64,000 nt of DNA from Undibacter mobilis (GCF_003367195.1 NZ_QRGO01000001.1:1164501-1228500), one strand, 5' to 3'; shown: positions 50,596 to 60,700, counted from the stretch's first letter. Numbers and translations are program-made. Notes: generated by a model not told the origin, from the sequence alone.

Positions 50596-51063
50596 ATGTC
50601 CATGACGCTTACCGACATCGTAGCGCCGGCCGCCATCATTCCGGCGCTCAAGGTCAATGGCAAGAAGCAGGCGCTGCAGGAGCTTGCTGCGCGCGCGGCC
50701 GAGCTGACCGGGCAGAGCGAGCGCGCGATCCTCGAGATTCTGCTGCAGCGTGAGAAGCTCGGCTCGACCGCGGTCGGCAACGGCATTGCCATTCCTCACG
50801 GCAAGCTGCCGAAGCTCGGGCGGCTGTTCGGGTTGTTCGCGCGGCTGGAGCGGCCGATCGATTTCGAAGCGCTCGATTCGCAGCCGGTCGACCTGATTTT
50901 CCTGCTGCTGGCGCCGGAAGCGGCGGGCGCCGATCACCTCAAGGCGCTGGCGCGTGTGGCGCGTCTGCTGCGCGATCCCGAAATCGCCCGCAAGCTGCGT
51001 GAATCCAGCGATACGGATGCGCTATACGCTGTTCTGGCAATGCCGCAGAGCAGCGCGGCCTGA
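50596..51063 (+). CDS. ptsN: Nitrogen regulatory EIIA (PtsN)
   Basis: 155 residues from ATG 50596 (ATG 50602 is also possible). EIIA-Ntr with phosphorylated His68 in GNGIAIPHGKLPKL. It belongs to the PTS-Ntr phosphorelay (PtsP-NPr-PtsN) that tunes potassium, nitrogen and cell-envelope processes in rhizobia. 141 bp after hpf. A strong hairpin follows. Confidence 0.96.
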   Translation: MSMTLTDIVAPAAIIPALKVNGKKQALQELAARAAELTGQSERAILEILLQREKLGSTAVGNGIAIPHGKLPKLGRLFGLFARLERPIDFEALDSQPVDLIFLLLAPEAAGADHLKALARVARLLRDPEIARKLRESSDTDALYAVLAMPQSSAA

Positions 51064-51069
51064 ACGGCA

Positions 51070-51094
51070 TCGTCCCCGCGATGGGCGGGGACGA
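51070..51094. terminator. Terminator between ptsN and DUF1150 gene
   Basis: TCGTCCCCGC and GCGGGGACGA form a perfect 10-bp stem with a 5-nt loop; the flanking genes are convergent. Confidence 0.7.
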
Positions 51095-51121
51095 CAGATC
51101 ACCAAAGCCTGCCGCGCAAGA

Positions 51122-51400
51122 TCAATGCACGCTGACGGCTTCGAGCTCGTTGCTCCAGGCGCTGGCGAGAGCGGATTCGCGCGTGTCGGTCAGCATGATC
51201 GGCGTGCCGTCCGCGGCATGCAGCGCGAACAGCGTCAGGCCGGGCGCGATCTGCGGCGCCTGCGGGAACATATTGGCGACGTCTTCCGAGCGGATCGGCC
51301 TCACATAAGCCAGCCGCCCGTCGCCCAGATGCGCCAGCGCATCCTGGGTGATTGCCGCCTCGTTGGTCGTGTCAGTGTCAGCCAGCTTGTACTCAGTCAT
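51122..51400 (-). CDS. DUF1150 family protein
   Basis: 92 residues. DUF1150 signature: LGDGRLAYVRPIRSEDVANMFPQAPQIAPGLTLFALHAADGTPIMLTDTRESALASAW. A small acidic alphaproteobacterial family; it commonly follows hsp20, as here, on the same strand. Function unknown. It lies 97 bp downstream of hsp20 with a hairpin between. Confidence 0.9.
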   Translation of the reverse strand: MTEYKLADTDTTNEAAITQDALAHLGDGRLAYVRPIRSEDVANMFPQAPQIAPGLTLFALHAADGTPIMLTDTRESALASAWSNELEAVSVH

Positions 51401-51476
51401 GGCCCTCGATCCTTTCCAATGAACGCTTAACGCGGTCGAGTCCTTTTTCGTTGCTTCAAGGTTCCGTCATTCACAA

Positions 51477-51495
51477 TCGCCCTGTTCCAGGGCGA
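51477..51495 (-). terminator. Hairpin after hsp20
   Basis: TCGCCCT and AGGGCGA form a 7-bp stem with a GTTCC-type loop directly after the hsp20 stop. It may partly separate hsp20 from the DUF1150 gene. Confidence 0.4.
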
Positions 51496-51497
51496 CA

Positions 51498-51923
51498 TCA
51501 CTCCAAGTCGTTGATCGCGATCGATCGGACGACCCGCTCCGGCTGCGGCCGGACCAGATCGACCGACAGCAACCCGTGCTTCAGGTCGGCACCCATCACC
51601 TCCATGCCGTCGGCCAGCACGAAGGTGCGCTGGAACTGACGCGCGGCGATGCCGCGGTGGAGATACTGACGGGTCTTGTCGTCCTGCTGCCGCCCGCGGA
51701 TGACCAGTTGGCTTTCCTCGACGGAGACGTCGAGCTGGTCGCGGGTGAAGCCTGCAACGGCCAGCGTGATGCGCAGGCGCTCTGGATTGTTGTCCTCGCG
51801 CGGCAGACGCTCGATGTTGTAGGGCGGGTAGCCATCGGCCCCTTTGGCGACGCGGTCGAGCACACGCTCGATTTCATCGAAGCCAAGCAGGAACGGGCTG
51901 GAGAGTGACGGCACTCGAGACAT
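51498..51923 (-). CDS. Small heat-shock protein Hsp20
   Basis: 141 residues from ATG 51923; an in-frame TTG three codons upstream lies inside the leader hairpin and is less likely. Alpha-crystallin domain (about 30-125): YNIERLPREDNNPERLRITLAVAGFTRDQLDVSVEESQLVIRGRQ and the C-terminal strands with GLLSVDLVRPQPE. A short N-terminus has SLSSPFLLGFDEIERVLDRV. The usual I-x-I C-terminal motif appears as IAI. ATP-independent holdase of the IbpA/HspA type. It has an RpoH promoter and structured leader upstream. Confidence 0.95.
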   Translation of the reverse strand: MSRVPSLSSPFLLGFDEIERVLDRVAKGADGYPPYNIERLPREDNNPERLRITLAVAGFTRDQLDVSVEESQLVIRGRQQDDKTRQYLHRGIAARQFQRTFVLADGMEVMGADLKHGLLSVDLVRPQPERVVRSIAINDLE

Positions 51924-52047
51924 GGTATCCAAAGTCCTCGCTTTGAAGCGACTTTGCGGTGAGGCCCCTTACGGGCACCCCGGGTCCGGACCCGGGATCC
52001 GCCCGGATTCGGCATTTCCGTCGGGGCGGCAACCGCCGCCCTGAATG
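51924..52047 (-). promoter_or_regulatory. Candidate ROSE-type RNA thermometer in hsp20 leader
   Basis: The predicted 5' UTR (about 124 nt) has three hairpins. Hairpin 52024-52041: GGGCGGC/GCCGCCC. Hairpin 51979-51996: perfect palindrome CCCGGGTCCGGACCCGGG. Hairpin 51930-51956, next to the start: outer CAAAG/CTTTG, inner TCGCTT/AAGCGA, with the GGA of the Shine-Dalgarno GAGGA bulged inside. The last one would hide the ribosome site at low temperature, as ROSE elements do on rhizobial small heat-shock genes. Confidence 0.65.
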
Positions 52048-52053
52048 CAGCTA

Positions 52054-52082
52054 ATATGGGCAGACCCGGTTAAAGGTTCAAG
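52054..52082 (-). promoter_or_regulatory. RpoH promoter of hsp20
   Basis: On the minus strand CTTGAA (52082-52077), 16 nt, CCCATAT (52060-52054), a near-ideal RpoH promoter. The start of transcription would be about 124 nt before the hsp20 ATG. Confidence 0.7.
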
Positions 52083-52536
52083 AACAAGGAAAATCCGCCG
52101 GCAACGGGGATTTTTGCGGCCGCAACCGCCGGTTTTCCCCCGGATTAGCCCGTTCGGCCTGACCGGCCAGCCAAGGGCCTCCGCCCGTAACTCATCCCGC
52201 GCCACGAGGCTGGCGACCGCTTCTCATCGCTCGCGCGCGCGACATTGTCGTCCGCACACAGTGCGCTTGCGCGATCGACATGTTTAATAATCGCCGGCGA
52301 TGCGATGTGATTTATAAACCGTCGCGCAAGGCGTCGTTCGATGACAGCGCAATAACAAACGGATTTCGATTTAACGAATTTCGGTTAAATCGCCCGCCGT
52401 ATCGTGGTTAAATTAATCACGCCTGTTTGCCGTATTTGGCTAAAATTTTCCTAACAACCGCGCCAGTTCGTTTTTGTCTCGATAAGATCGCTTCGTCGCC
52501 GGATGTTTTCGTTCGGCCAGTCAGCGGAGCGTAACC
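52083..52536. other. Long intergenic region before the SleB-type gene
   Basis: About 450 bp between the hsp20 promoter and the divergent hydrolase gene, with an AT-rich part (about 52270-52480) unlike the rest of the window. It holds the inverted repeat at 52367-52392 and several TTAA motifs. I find no gene or RNA in it. Confidence 0.5.
52367..52392. promoter_or_regulatory. Inverted repeat upstream of SleB-type gene
   Basis: CGATTTAAC and GTTAAATCG, perfect 9-nt arms separated by 8 nt, 145 bp before the start codon. The TTAAC half-sites recall CtrA boxes (TTAA-N7-TTAAC), but the spacing is 10 nt here, so the binding factor is unknown. Confidence 0.4.
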
Positions 52537-53877
52537 GTGTTAGCGCGCAGCATTGATGACGATGCCCTGGGCCCCACCTTCGAAGAACGGCTGTTCAGCC
52601 GGGGCAAGACCCTCAGTATCGTTCTGGCCGTCGCCGCGATCGGCATCGCCGCTCTCGACCTCATGAATGCGAATGCGCTGACGAATGTCGCGGCGCTCAT
52701 TCGCGACAGTCGTCTGCATTACGACGAACTGCCGGATCGCGTGCTCGCCGGCATTCGTCAGATCTCGATCTACAACGATCGCTCGTCGGTGGTCGTCGCC
52801 ATTCCGCGCGATGTGCCGACGCCGAAGCCGGTCGCGCAGCTGCGTCCCGCACCGACGCTCAACGATCCGGTGAAGCTCACGCCCGTTGCCGCCGAGCGGC
52901 AGCGCCTCGCGCTCAACAAACCGGAGCCGGTGAAAACGGAAGCCGCCAAGGCGGCGCCAACGCGCACGCCGCGCACCGCCGCGCCGACGGCCGACAATGC
53001 GGCCGTCGCCGCGCTGGCCGACGTGAAGCACGCCGACGCCGTCGAACTCGCCATGCTGCAGCCGGCCGGCGACATGCGCCCCGGCATGGTCACGCTGGCC
53101 TCGCTGACGTCGGCGAGCCCGGCTGCCCCGACACCCGCTGTCGCGATCAAGCCGGACTACAGCCATGTCCCCGCGTCGCAGACCCAGGCCATGCTGCCGG
53201 CTGCCGACTATGACGACGCGCCGCCGGTGCGCCTTGCCAGCCTCAATGCCGGCGCGCTGCCGGTGAACTCTATGACGCCGGAGGCAATGCCGATTTCGCT
53301 GCCGCCGCTCAGCATGGTGCCGCTGCCGGTTCCGGCGCCGGGTGTGCCGCCGCCGTCGCCGGCGCAGCGCCTCAACCTGGACGACAAGGAATACGCCAAG
53401 GCGCAGCGCTGCCTCGCCAACGCCATCTATTGGGAAGCGCGCAGCGAGCCGGTGCGCGGCCAGATGGCCGTCGCGCAGGTGGTGATGAACCGCGTGTTCT
53501 CACCGTTCTATCCCAACGATGTCTGCGGCGTGGTCTATCAGAACGCCCACCGCCATCTGTCGTGCCAGTTCACCTTCGCCTGCGACGGCAAGCGCAAGAC
53601 CATCACCGAACGCGGCCACTGGGCGCGGGCCAACCGCATCGCCAAGCAAACGCTTGACGGCCAGATCTATGTGCCCGAGGTCGCCAAGTCGACGCACTAC
53701 CACGCTTCTTATGTGAACCCGATCTGGAACCGCGAGATGAAGAAGCTCGTGAAGTTCGGTCTGCACTCGTTCTACCGGCCCTATGCCTGGGGCACGGGCG
53801 AGGACATGCCGACCTGGGGCAAGCCTTCGTTGATCAAGACCGCGATGGCCAGGCACGAGACCGGCAAGAAGAAGTAG
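52537..53877 (+). CDS. SleB-type cell wall hydrolase
   Basis: A 446-residue membrane-anchored hydrolase. One transmembrane segment (about 24-48), a long Pro/Ala/Thr-rich linker (about 90-290), and a C-terminal Hydrolase_2 (SleB) domain from CLANAIYWEARSEPVRGQMAVAQVVMNR (catalytic Glu near residue 300) to HSFYRPYAWGTG. Cys residues in CGVVYQNAHRHLSCQFTFACDG probably form disulfides. The start is GTG 52537 with CGGAG upstream. Likely a muramidase-like enzyme in peptidoglycan remodelling. Confidence 0.9.
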   Translation: MLARSIDDDALGPTFEERLFSRGKTLSIVLAVAAIGIAALDLMNANALTNVAALIRDSRLHYDELPDRVLAGIRQISIYNDRSSVVVAIPRDVPTPKPVAQLRPAPTLNDPVKLTPVAAERQRLALNKPEPVKTEAAKAAPTRTPRTAAPTADNAAVAALADVKHADAVELAMLQPAGDMRPGMVTLASLTSASPAAPTPAVAIKPDYSHVPASQTQAMLPAADYDDAPPVRLASLNAGALPVNSMTPEAMPISLPPLSMVPLPVPAPGVPPPSPAQRLNLDDKEYAKAQRCLANAIYWEARSEPVRGQMAVAQVVMNRVFSPFYPNDVCGVVYQNAHRHLSCQFTFACDGKRKTITERGHWARANRIAKQTLDGQIYVPEVAKSTHYHASYVNPIWNREMKKLVKFGLHSFYRPYAWGTGEDMPTWGKPSLIKTAMARHETGKKK

Positions 53878-53901
53878 GGTCAGAATTGCAGGCGGGGATA
53901 T

Positions 53902-53939
53902 GGAGTCCGGCTCTCGCTTCGCTCGGCCGGAATGACTCC
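53902..53939. repeat. Palindromic repeat after SleB-type gene
   Basis: GGAGTCCGGC...GCCGGAATGACTCC, whose minus strand begins GGAGTCATTCCGGC. The loop holds CGCTTCGCTCG. It lies between convergent genes and matches the GTCATTCCGG family. Confidence 0.5.
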
Positions 53940-53959
53940 GAAGGCTTCGCAACAGCCTG

Positions 53960-54931
53960 CTAAATCTTCAGCTTCAACAGCCTGACCGCATTGTCGCGGC
54001 CGATCTGCGCGCGCTGCGTCTCGGAGAGTGGTGCGCTGTCGAGCCATTGGCTGCCCTGGCGGATATCCTCGAACGGCCAGTCCACCGAGAACAGCACATG
54101 GTCGAGGCCGACCTCGGCCATGACATTCTGCAGCGCCGGTGTATGGAAGTTGCCGGCGGTCGTAATGTAGAAGTGCCTGCGGAAATAATCGCCGACGCCC
54201 TGTTTCGCGGCGTAGCGGTGCGGCAGTTTCATCCAGCCATTGCGGTTGTCGATGCGCCACAGCAGCGCCGGGATGCCCTCGCCGAGATGGCCGAGAATGA
54301 TCTTCAGCCCGGGATGTGCATCGAACAGACCGGAGCCGATCAGCCGCAAGGCATGGATCGCGGTCTCGGCGCCGAAAGCCCAGTTCGGCCCCAGCATCCA
54401 GGGGTGGCCCTGATATTGCGGCGCGTGGGCCGGCAGCGGATTGCGGGGGTGCAGGTAGAAGGGCACATCGAGCGCTTCGACCGTCTCCCAGAACGAACGG
54501 TATTCAGGACCGTCGTAATAAGTGGCGTTGTCGGCGCTGCCAATTTGCGAGAAGCCATTGACGAGCGCGCCGACGAAACCGAGTTCCTTGACGCAGCGCG
54601 TCAACTCGGCCGCGGCGGCTTCCGGGCTTTGCATCGGCAGCGCGGCGAAGCCGGCAAAGCGCCCGGGATGTCTGACGATGACCTCGGCGAGCCGATCATT
54701 GGCCTTGCGGGCGACGGCGATCGCCGTTGCAGCGTCCGGGATGCCTTGCACCGCCGGCGCATTGAGCGACATCACCATCATGTCGATGCCGTTGGCGTCC
54801 ATGTCGGCCAGACAACTGTCGGCATTGAGCAGGCGGCGCGACAGTTCGGGCCAGACCGGCGCAAAGGCGTGCGGCTCTCCCAGCGTCTCATCAATGGCGA
54901 AATGTTCTTCGAGTGCGATCTTGCCGTGCAT
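53960..54931 (-). CDS. Gamma-resorcylate decarboxylase-like amidohydrolase
   Basis: 323 residues of the amidohydrolase-2/ACMSD family. It follows gamma-resorcylate (2,6-dihydroxybenzoate) decarboxylase closely along its length (MHGKIALEEHFAIDETL, SLNAPAVQGIPD, GFVGALVNGFSQ, FYLHPRNPLPAHAPQYQGHPWMLGPNWAF). The metal ligands are Glu8, His10, His161 and Asp284, as in that enzyme; His215 is the further conserved His. The likely reaction is reversible, cofactor-free decarboxylation of a hydroxybenzoate. It is the last gene of the dpp-type operon, 9 bp after the second ATPase gene, an unusual partnership. Confidence 0.85.
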   Translation of the reverse strand: MHGKIALEEHFAIDETLGEPHAFAPVWPELSRRLLNADSCLADMDANGIDMMVMSLNAPAVQGIPDAATAIAVARKANDRLAEVIVRHPGRFAGFAALPMQSPEAAAAELTRCVKELGFVGALVNGFSQIGSADNATYYDGPEYRSFWETVEALDVPFYLHPRNPLPAHAPQYQGHPWMLGPNWAFGAETAIHALRLIGSGLFDAHPGLKIILGHLGEGIPALLWRIDNRNGWMKLPHRYAAKQGVGDYFRRHFYITTAGNFHTPALQNVMAEVGLDHVLFSVDWPFEDIRQGSQWLDSAPLSETQRAQIGRDNAVRLLKLKI

Positions 54932-54940
54932 GTCCGTCCG

Positions 54941-55908
<968 letters not shown>

Positions 55909-55912
<4 letters not shown>

Positions 55913-56937
55913 GCCGCTGCTCCCGCCGGTTTTGAAATGCTGGCGCGGTCGGCGGCGATCTTGGCGTCACGCTCGGCATCGCCCAGCGGATAGTGGCAGC
56001 GCACGGCGCCGCCGCTCCAGGCCCGCAGGTCGGGCCGGTCGGCAAAGCAATGCGGCGTGGCATATTGGCAGCGTGGTGCGAAGAGACAGCCGGACGGTCG
56101 CTCATACAGGCTCGGCACCGTGCCGGGAATGGTCGCAAGCTTGTCGCCGATGCGGTTTTCCGGGCGCGCGGCCATGAGCGCCGCGGTGTAGGGGTGCTGC
56201 GGATCGGCGAACAGCCGATCGGTCGCGTTCTGCTCCATCACCTGGCCGGAATACATCACGGCGACGCGTTGTGCCGTCTCCGACACCACGCCCATATTGT
56301 GGGTGATCAGGATGAGCGCCATGCCGCGCTCGCGCTGCAGGCTCATCAGCAGATCGAGAATCTGCGCCTGGATGGTGACATCGAGCGCCGTGGTCGGCTC
56401 GTCGGCGATCAGTAGCTTCGGATTGCAGGCAATCGCCATGGCGATCATGACGCGCTGGTTCATGCCGCCGGAAAGCTGATGCGGGTAAGCCTCGAGCCGC
56501 GTTTCTGGCGCCGGAATGCCGACCTGCTCGAGCAGTTCGACGGAACGTTTGCGCGCCGCCTTGCGGTCCATTTTTTCATGCAGCCGCAAGGCCTCCATGA
56601 TCTGGAAGCCAACGGTGTAGCAGGGGTTCAGGCTGGTCGCTGGTTCCTGGAAGATCATCGCCATGTCTTTGCCGACGATCTTGCGGCGCTGCGCATCGCT
56701 CAAGGTGAGAATATTCCGGCCTTCGACGTCCAACCTGTCGGCGCGCACGATGCCGGGGTAGGGCACCAGCCCCATCGCGGCCAGCATGGCGACGCTCTTG
56801 CCGGAGCCGGATTCGCCGACAATGCCCAGCACTTCACCCTGCTCGACCTTGAACGAGACGCCGTCGACTGCGCGCAGCAGACCCTGCGACGAGGGAAATT
56901 CGACCACCAGATTTTCGATCTCGATTGCGGCCATCAC
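55909..56937 (-). CDS. Dipeptide/oligopeptide ABC transporter ATPase (DppD-type)
   Basis: 342 residues. Walker [48 protein letters not shown], and the C-terminal Cys-rich region with [14 protein letters not shown]. Pairs with the DppF-type ATPase. The start lies one base from the end of the permease gene, so the operon is tightly packed. Confidence 0.95.
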
Positions 56938-56938
56938 G

Positions 56939-57847
56939 TCACCGCTTCAGCTTGGGATCGAGGGCATCGCGCAGGCCGTCGCCGAGCAGGTTGAAGGCGA
57001 GCACGGTGATCAGGATCATGATGCCGGGGAAGGTGACCACCCACCAGGCGCGCAGCACGAATTCGCGGGCGTCGGCAAGCATGGTGCCCCATTCCGGCGT
57101 CGGCGGCTGCGCGCCGAGGCCGATGAAGCCAAGCGCGGCGGCGTCGAGAATGGCGGTGGAGATACCGAGCGTCGCCTGCACGATCAAAGGCGCGGCGCAG
57201 TTCGGCAGGATTTCCTTGACGATGATCCGCAGGTTGCTGGCGCCGGTCAGCCGTGCGGCCGTGACATAGTCTTTGGCAGTTTCCGAGATCACGGTGGCGC
57301 GCACAATGCGCACGTAGTGCGGCAGCAGCACAATGGCGACCGCGATCAACGCGTTGACGATACCCGGACCCAGAATGGCGACGATGATGATGGCGAGCAG
57401 CAAAGTCGGCAACGTCAGCAGGATGTCCATCGCACGCATGATGACGATCTCGACGATGCCGCGGAAAAAGCCGGCGATCAGACCGAGAATGGTGCCGACA
57501 GTCACCGACAGCGCCACCACGGCGAAGCCGATCAATAGCGACAGACGCGCGCCATAGATGAGCCGCGAGAGCATATCGCGGCCGATGGCGTCGGTGCCGA
57601 GCCAGTAGCCCGGCACACCGCCGGCCTGCCACACCGGCGGCTTGAGGAAGACCTGGGTATTGGTCTGGATCGGCGAGAACGGCGCGATGAACTCGGCGAA
57701 CAGTCCGAGTATCGCCAGCACGACGATAACGCCGAGTCCAATCACCGCGCCGCGATTGGCGCTGAAATAGGAGACGAACTCCACAAAGGGGTGCGGCGGG
57801 CCGGCATGGGCGGTGTGCGTCTTCGGCGCGGTGGTGGCGTTCGTCAT
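56939..57847 (-). CDS. Dipeptide ABC transporter permease (DppC-type)
   Basis: 302 residues from ATG 57847; codons further upstream overlap the DppB gene. Six transmembrane helices and the permease EAA loop ([30 protein letters not shown]). The N-terminus [24 protein letters not shown] is the OppC_N domain. ATGA overlap with dppB stop. Confidence 0.94.
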   Translation of the reverse strand: MTNATTAPKTHTAHAGPPHPFVEFVSYFSANRGAVIGLGVIVVLAILGLFAEFIAPFSPIQTNTQVFLKPPVWQAGGVPGYWLGTDAIGRDMLSRLIYGARLSLLIGFAVVALSVTVGTILGLIAGFFRGIVEIVIMRAMDILLTLPTLLLAIIIVAILGPGIVNALIAVAIVLLPHYVRIVRATVISETAKDYVTAARLTGASNLRIIVKEILPNCAAPLIVQATLGISTAILDAAALGFIGLGAQPPTPEWGTMLADAREFVLRAWWVVTFPGIMILITVLAFNLLGDGLRDALDPKLKR

Positions 57848-58854
57848 CGCTGGTGCCTGATGCGCGGGTTGATCAGGCCATAGGTCATGTCGACCAGAAG
57901 GTTGATCGACATGATGATCGAGCCGATGAGCAGCGTGCCGCCCTGCAGCACCGGATAGTCGCGCCGGGCAATGCCGTTGATCAGCCACGAGCCGACGCCG
58001 GGCCAGGAGAAGATGGTCTCGGTGAGGATCGCGCCGGTGAACAGCACGCCGACCTGCAGACCGATCACGGTGACGATCGGAATCAGCGCGTTGCGAAAGG
58101 CATGGACCGTGACGACACGGAAGTTCGACAGGCCCTTGGCGCGGGCGGTGCGGATGTAGTCTTCACCCAGCACTTCGAGCATGGCCGAGCGCGTCATGCG
58201 CGCGATGACGGCGAGCGGCACGGTGCCGAGCACGATGGCCGGCAGGATCAAATGCGACACCGCCGAGCGGAAGGCGTCGACATCGCCGGCCAGCAACGTG
58301 TCGATGAGCAGAAAGCCGGTTCTGGTCTCGACGAAATAGAGCACTGCGATGCGGCCCGACACCGGCGTCCAGCCGAGTTGCACCGAGAACAACAGGATCA
58401 GCAGCAGACCCCACCAGAAGATCGGCATCGAATAGCCGGTCAATGACAGGCCCATGATGCCCTGATCGAAGATCGAATTGCGCTTCACGGCAGCAAGGAT
58501 ACCGGCGGGAATTCCGATCAGCAGGGCGAAGGCGATGGCGCACAACGACAATTCGACCGTCGCCGGAAACAAAGCGAGGAATTCCTCGATCACCGGCTTG
58601 TGCGAGACGATGGAGCGGCCGAGATCGCCCTGCGCCAGGCGCAGGAGATAATAGCCGTATTGCACGATGACCGGCCGGTCGAGGCCGTATTCATGACGAA
58701 GGCGGGCGTGCTCTGCGGCGTCGATGCCGCGTTCGCCGGCCATCGTCTCAATGGGGTCGCCGGGAATCAGGCGGACGAGGACAAAGACCAGCAAGGTGAT
58801 GCCGATGAAGGTCGGGATCACCAGACTGACGCGCGTGAATAAAAAACGGAGCAT
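57844..58854 (-). CDS. Dipeptide ABC transporter permease (DppB-type)
   Basis: 336 residues. MLRFLFTRVSLVIPTFIGITLLVFVLVRLIPGDPIE is the classic DppB N-terminus with the first helix and periplasmic loop; five more helices and the EAA loop VLGEDYIRTARAKGLSNFRVVTVHAFRNALIP follow. It starts 47 bp after the binding-protein gene. Confidence 0.95.
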   Translation of the reverse strand: MLRFLFTRVSLVIPTFIGITLLVFVLVRLIPGDPIETMAGERGIDAAEHARLRHEYGLDRPVIVQYGYYLLRLAQGDLGRSIVSHKPVIEEFLALFPATVELSLCAIAFALLIGIPAGILAAVKRNSIFDQGIMGLSLTGYSMPIFWWGLLLILLFSVQLGWTPVSGRIAVLYFVETRTGFLLIDTLLAGDVDAFRSAVSHLILPAIVLGTVPLAVIARMTRSAMLEVLGEDYIRTARAKGLSNFRVVTVHAFRNALIPIVTVIGLQVGVLFTGAILTETIFSWPGVGSWLINGIARRDYPVLQGGTLLIGSIIMSINLLVDMTYGLINPRIRHQR

Positions 58855-58901
58855 GGCGGGAAGGCGGAGCGGCCGGTCGGGCCGCTCCGCCCTTGAGCCG
58901 T

Positions 58902-60494
58902 TTACTTCAGATCAACGCCGTAGAAGGTGTGACGCCCGAAGGGCGACAGCTTGAAGTCCACCACCTCTTTGCGCACCGGCTTGAGCTGCACCGAGTGCGC
59001 AATGGTGAACCACGGCGCCTGCTGCTTGAAGATCACCTGCGCCTGCTCGTAGAGCTTGGTGCGTTCGCCCTGATCGCTGACCGACTTCGCCTTGATCACG
59101 AGGTCTTCGAAGGGCTGGTAGCAGAACTTGGCGATGTTCGAGCCGTTGCCCTTGGCCGACGAGCAGCCGAGCAAGGTGTTGAGGAAGTTGTCCGGATCGC
59201 CGTTGTCGCCGGTCCAGCCGAGCTGCGCCATCTGGTGCTCGCCCGCCTGCGCGCGCTTGCGGTACTCGCCCCATTCGAAGCTCTTGATCTCGGCCTTGAC
59301 GCCGATCTTGGCGAGGTCGGCCTGCATCAGCTCGGCGATACGCTTGGCGTTCGGGTTATACGGACGCTGCACCGGCATCGCCCACAGATCGGTCTCGAAC
59401 CCGTTCGGGAAGCCGGCCTCCGCGAGCAGCTTCTTGGCGGCTTCCGGATCGTAGGGATCGTCCTTGATCGACGTGTTGTAGGACCACATCGTCGGCGGGA
59501 TCGGGTTGATGGCCGGCACGCCGCTCGACAGGAACACCGCGTCGACGATGGCCTTCTTGTTCATCGCCATGTTCAGGGCTTTGCGCACGCGCACGTCGTC
59601 GAACGGCTTCTTGGTGGTGTTGTAGGCGAGATAGCCGATGTTCAGACCAGGCTGCTCGAGGATGGTGACGTTCGCATCCTTGCGAATGGCGTCGAGGTCG
59701 GCCGGATTCGGATAGGGCATGACATGGCATTCGCCCTTCTGCAGCTTGGCCCAGCGCACCGACGCATCCGGCGTGATCGAGAAGATCAGATCGTCGATCT
59801 TGGCCTTGCCGCCCCAAAACTGCGGGAACGCCTTGTAACGGATGATGGCGTCCTTCTGGTACTGCACCAGATAGAAAGGACCCGAGCCGATCGGCTCCTG
59901 GTCAACCTTCTCCGGCGTGCCGGCCTTCAGCATCGCATCGGCATATTCCTTCGACTGCACGCCGGCATATTCCATGGCGAGGTCGGACAGGAACGGTGCT
60001 TCCGGCGCATTCAGCGTCACCTTGACGGTGTAGTCGTCGACCTTCTCCACGGACTTGAGCAGCTTCGGCATGCCCATGTCGTTGAAGTAGGAGTGGTTGG
60101 AGCTGGTCACCTTGAAATACGGGTTCGACTCCTTCCACTGCCGTTCGAACATGAACAGGATATCGTCGGCGTTCATGTCGCGCGTCGGTTTGTAATTGGC
60201 GTTGGAGTGCCACTTCACACCCTTGCGCAGATGGAAGGTGTAGACGGTGCCGTCAGCGGAGATATCCCACTTTTCGGCGAGGCCCGGGATGACCTTGGTG
60301 GTGCCGCGCTCGAAATCGACCACGCGGCTGTAGATCTGGCTGTTGGCATCGAACGATGTGCCGGTGGTGTTGATGCCGGGATAGAAATTCTCCGGGCTGC
60401 CCTCCGAGCAGAAGACGAGCGTCTTGGCTGACAGCGGCGTAGCAAACAGCGTCGCTGTGATAGCAAGCGCAGACAGTGTGCGAATGTGTGGCAT
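58902..60494 (-). CDS. Dipeptide-type ABC transporter substrate-binding protein (DppA-type)
   Basis: A 530-residue SBP_bac_5 protein with signal peptide (1-23, ending LSAKT) and DppA-like motifs LVFCSEGSPENFYPGINTTGTSFDANS, VIPGLAEKWDISADGTVYTFHLRKGVKWH and GWTGDNGDPDNFL. GAGAGG precedes the ATG. It gives the transporter its specificity; dipeptides are the family norm, but the linked decarboxylase leaves other ligands open. First gene of the operon. Confidence 0.94.
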   Translation of the reverse strand: MPHIRTLSALAITATLFATPLSAKTLVFCSEGSPENFYPGINTTGTSFDANSQIYSRVVDFERGTTKVIPGLAEKWDISADGTVYTFHLRKGVKWHSNANYKPTRDMNADDILFMFERQWKESNPYFKVTSSNHSYFNDMGMPKLLKSVEKVDDYTVKVTLNAPEAPFLSDLAMEYAGVQSKEYADAMLKAGTPEKVDQEPIGSGPFYLVQYQKDAIIRYKAFPQFWGGKAKIDDLIFSITPDASVRWAKLQKGECHVMPYPNPADLDAIRKDANVTILEQPGLNIGYLAYNTTKKPFDDVRVRKALNMAMNKKAIVDAVFLSSGVPAINPIPPTMWSYNTSIKDDPYDPEAAKKLLAEAGFPNGFETDLWAMPVQRPYNPNAKRIAELMQADLAKIGVKAEIKSFEWGEYRKRAQAGEHQMAQLGWTGDNGDPDNFLNTLLGCSSAKGNGSNIAKFCYQPFEDLVIKAKSVSDQGERTKLYEQAQVIFKQQAPWFTIAHSVQLKPVRKEVVDFKLSPFGRHTFYGVDLK

Positions 60495-60613
60495 GGATCC
60501 CTCTCAAGGGCCGGGGAGGCGCCCCTCTGCGTCTCTAATCCCAGCCCACTGAAGGGAAATGCTAGCCCAAGGTTTCAGTGCCGTCACGTTAAGGCGTAGA
60601 AAACAACCTTGGC

Positions 60614-60627
60614 CTATTGGCCAATAG
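60614..60627. promoter_or_regulatory. 14-bp palindrome before the dpp-type operon
   Basis: CTATTGGCCAATAG is a perfect palindrome in the 206-bp gap between the Lrp-family gene and the binding-protein gene, about 120 bp before the latter's start. It is a candidate operator for the adjacent Lrp-family regulator. Confidence 0.4.
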
Positions 60628-60700
60628 CCTGCGGCCGCGGAATACCTTGAAGCGATTGGTTCCCGGATCGCCTGTGGCGGCGGGGTGCGCCCGGCGGGGT

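Noticed and set aside
58893..60431. 512-codon plus-strand open frame opposite the DppA-type gene
   Set aside because: Antisense shadow; Arg/His-rich sequence without family similarity.
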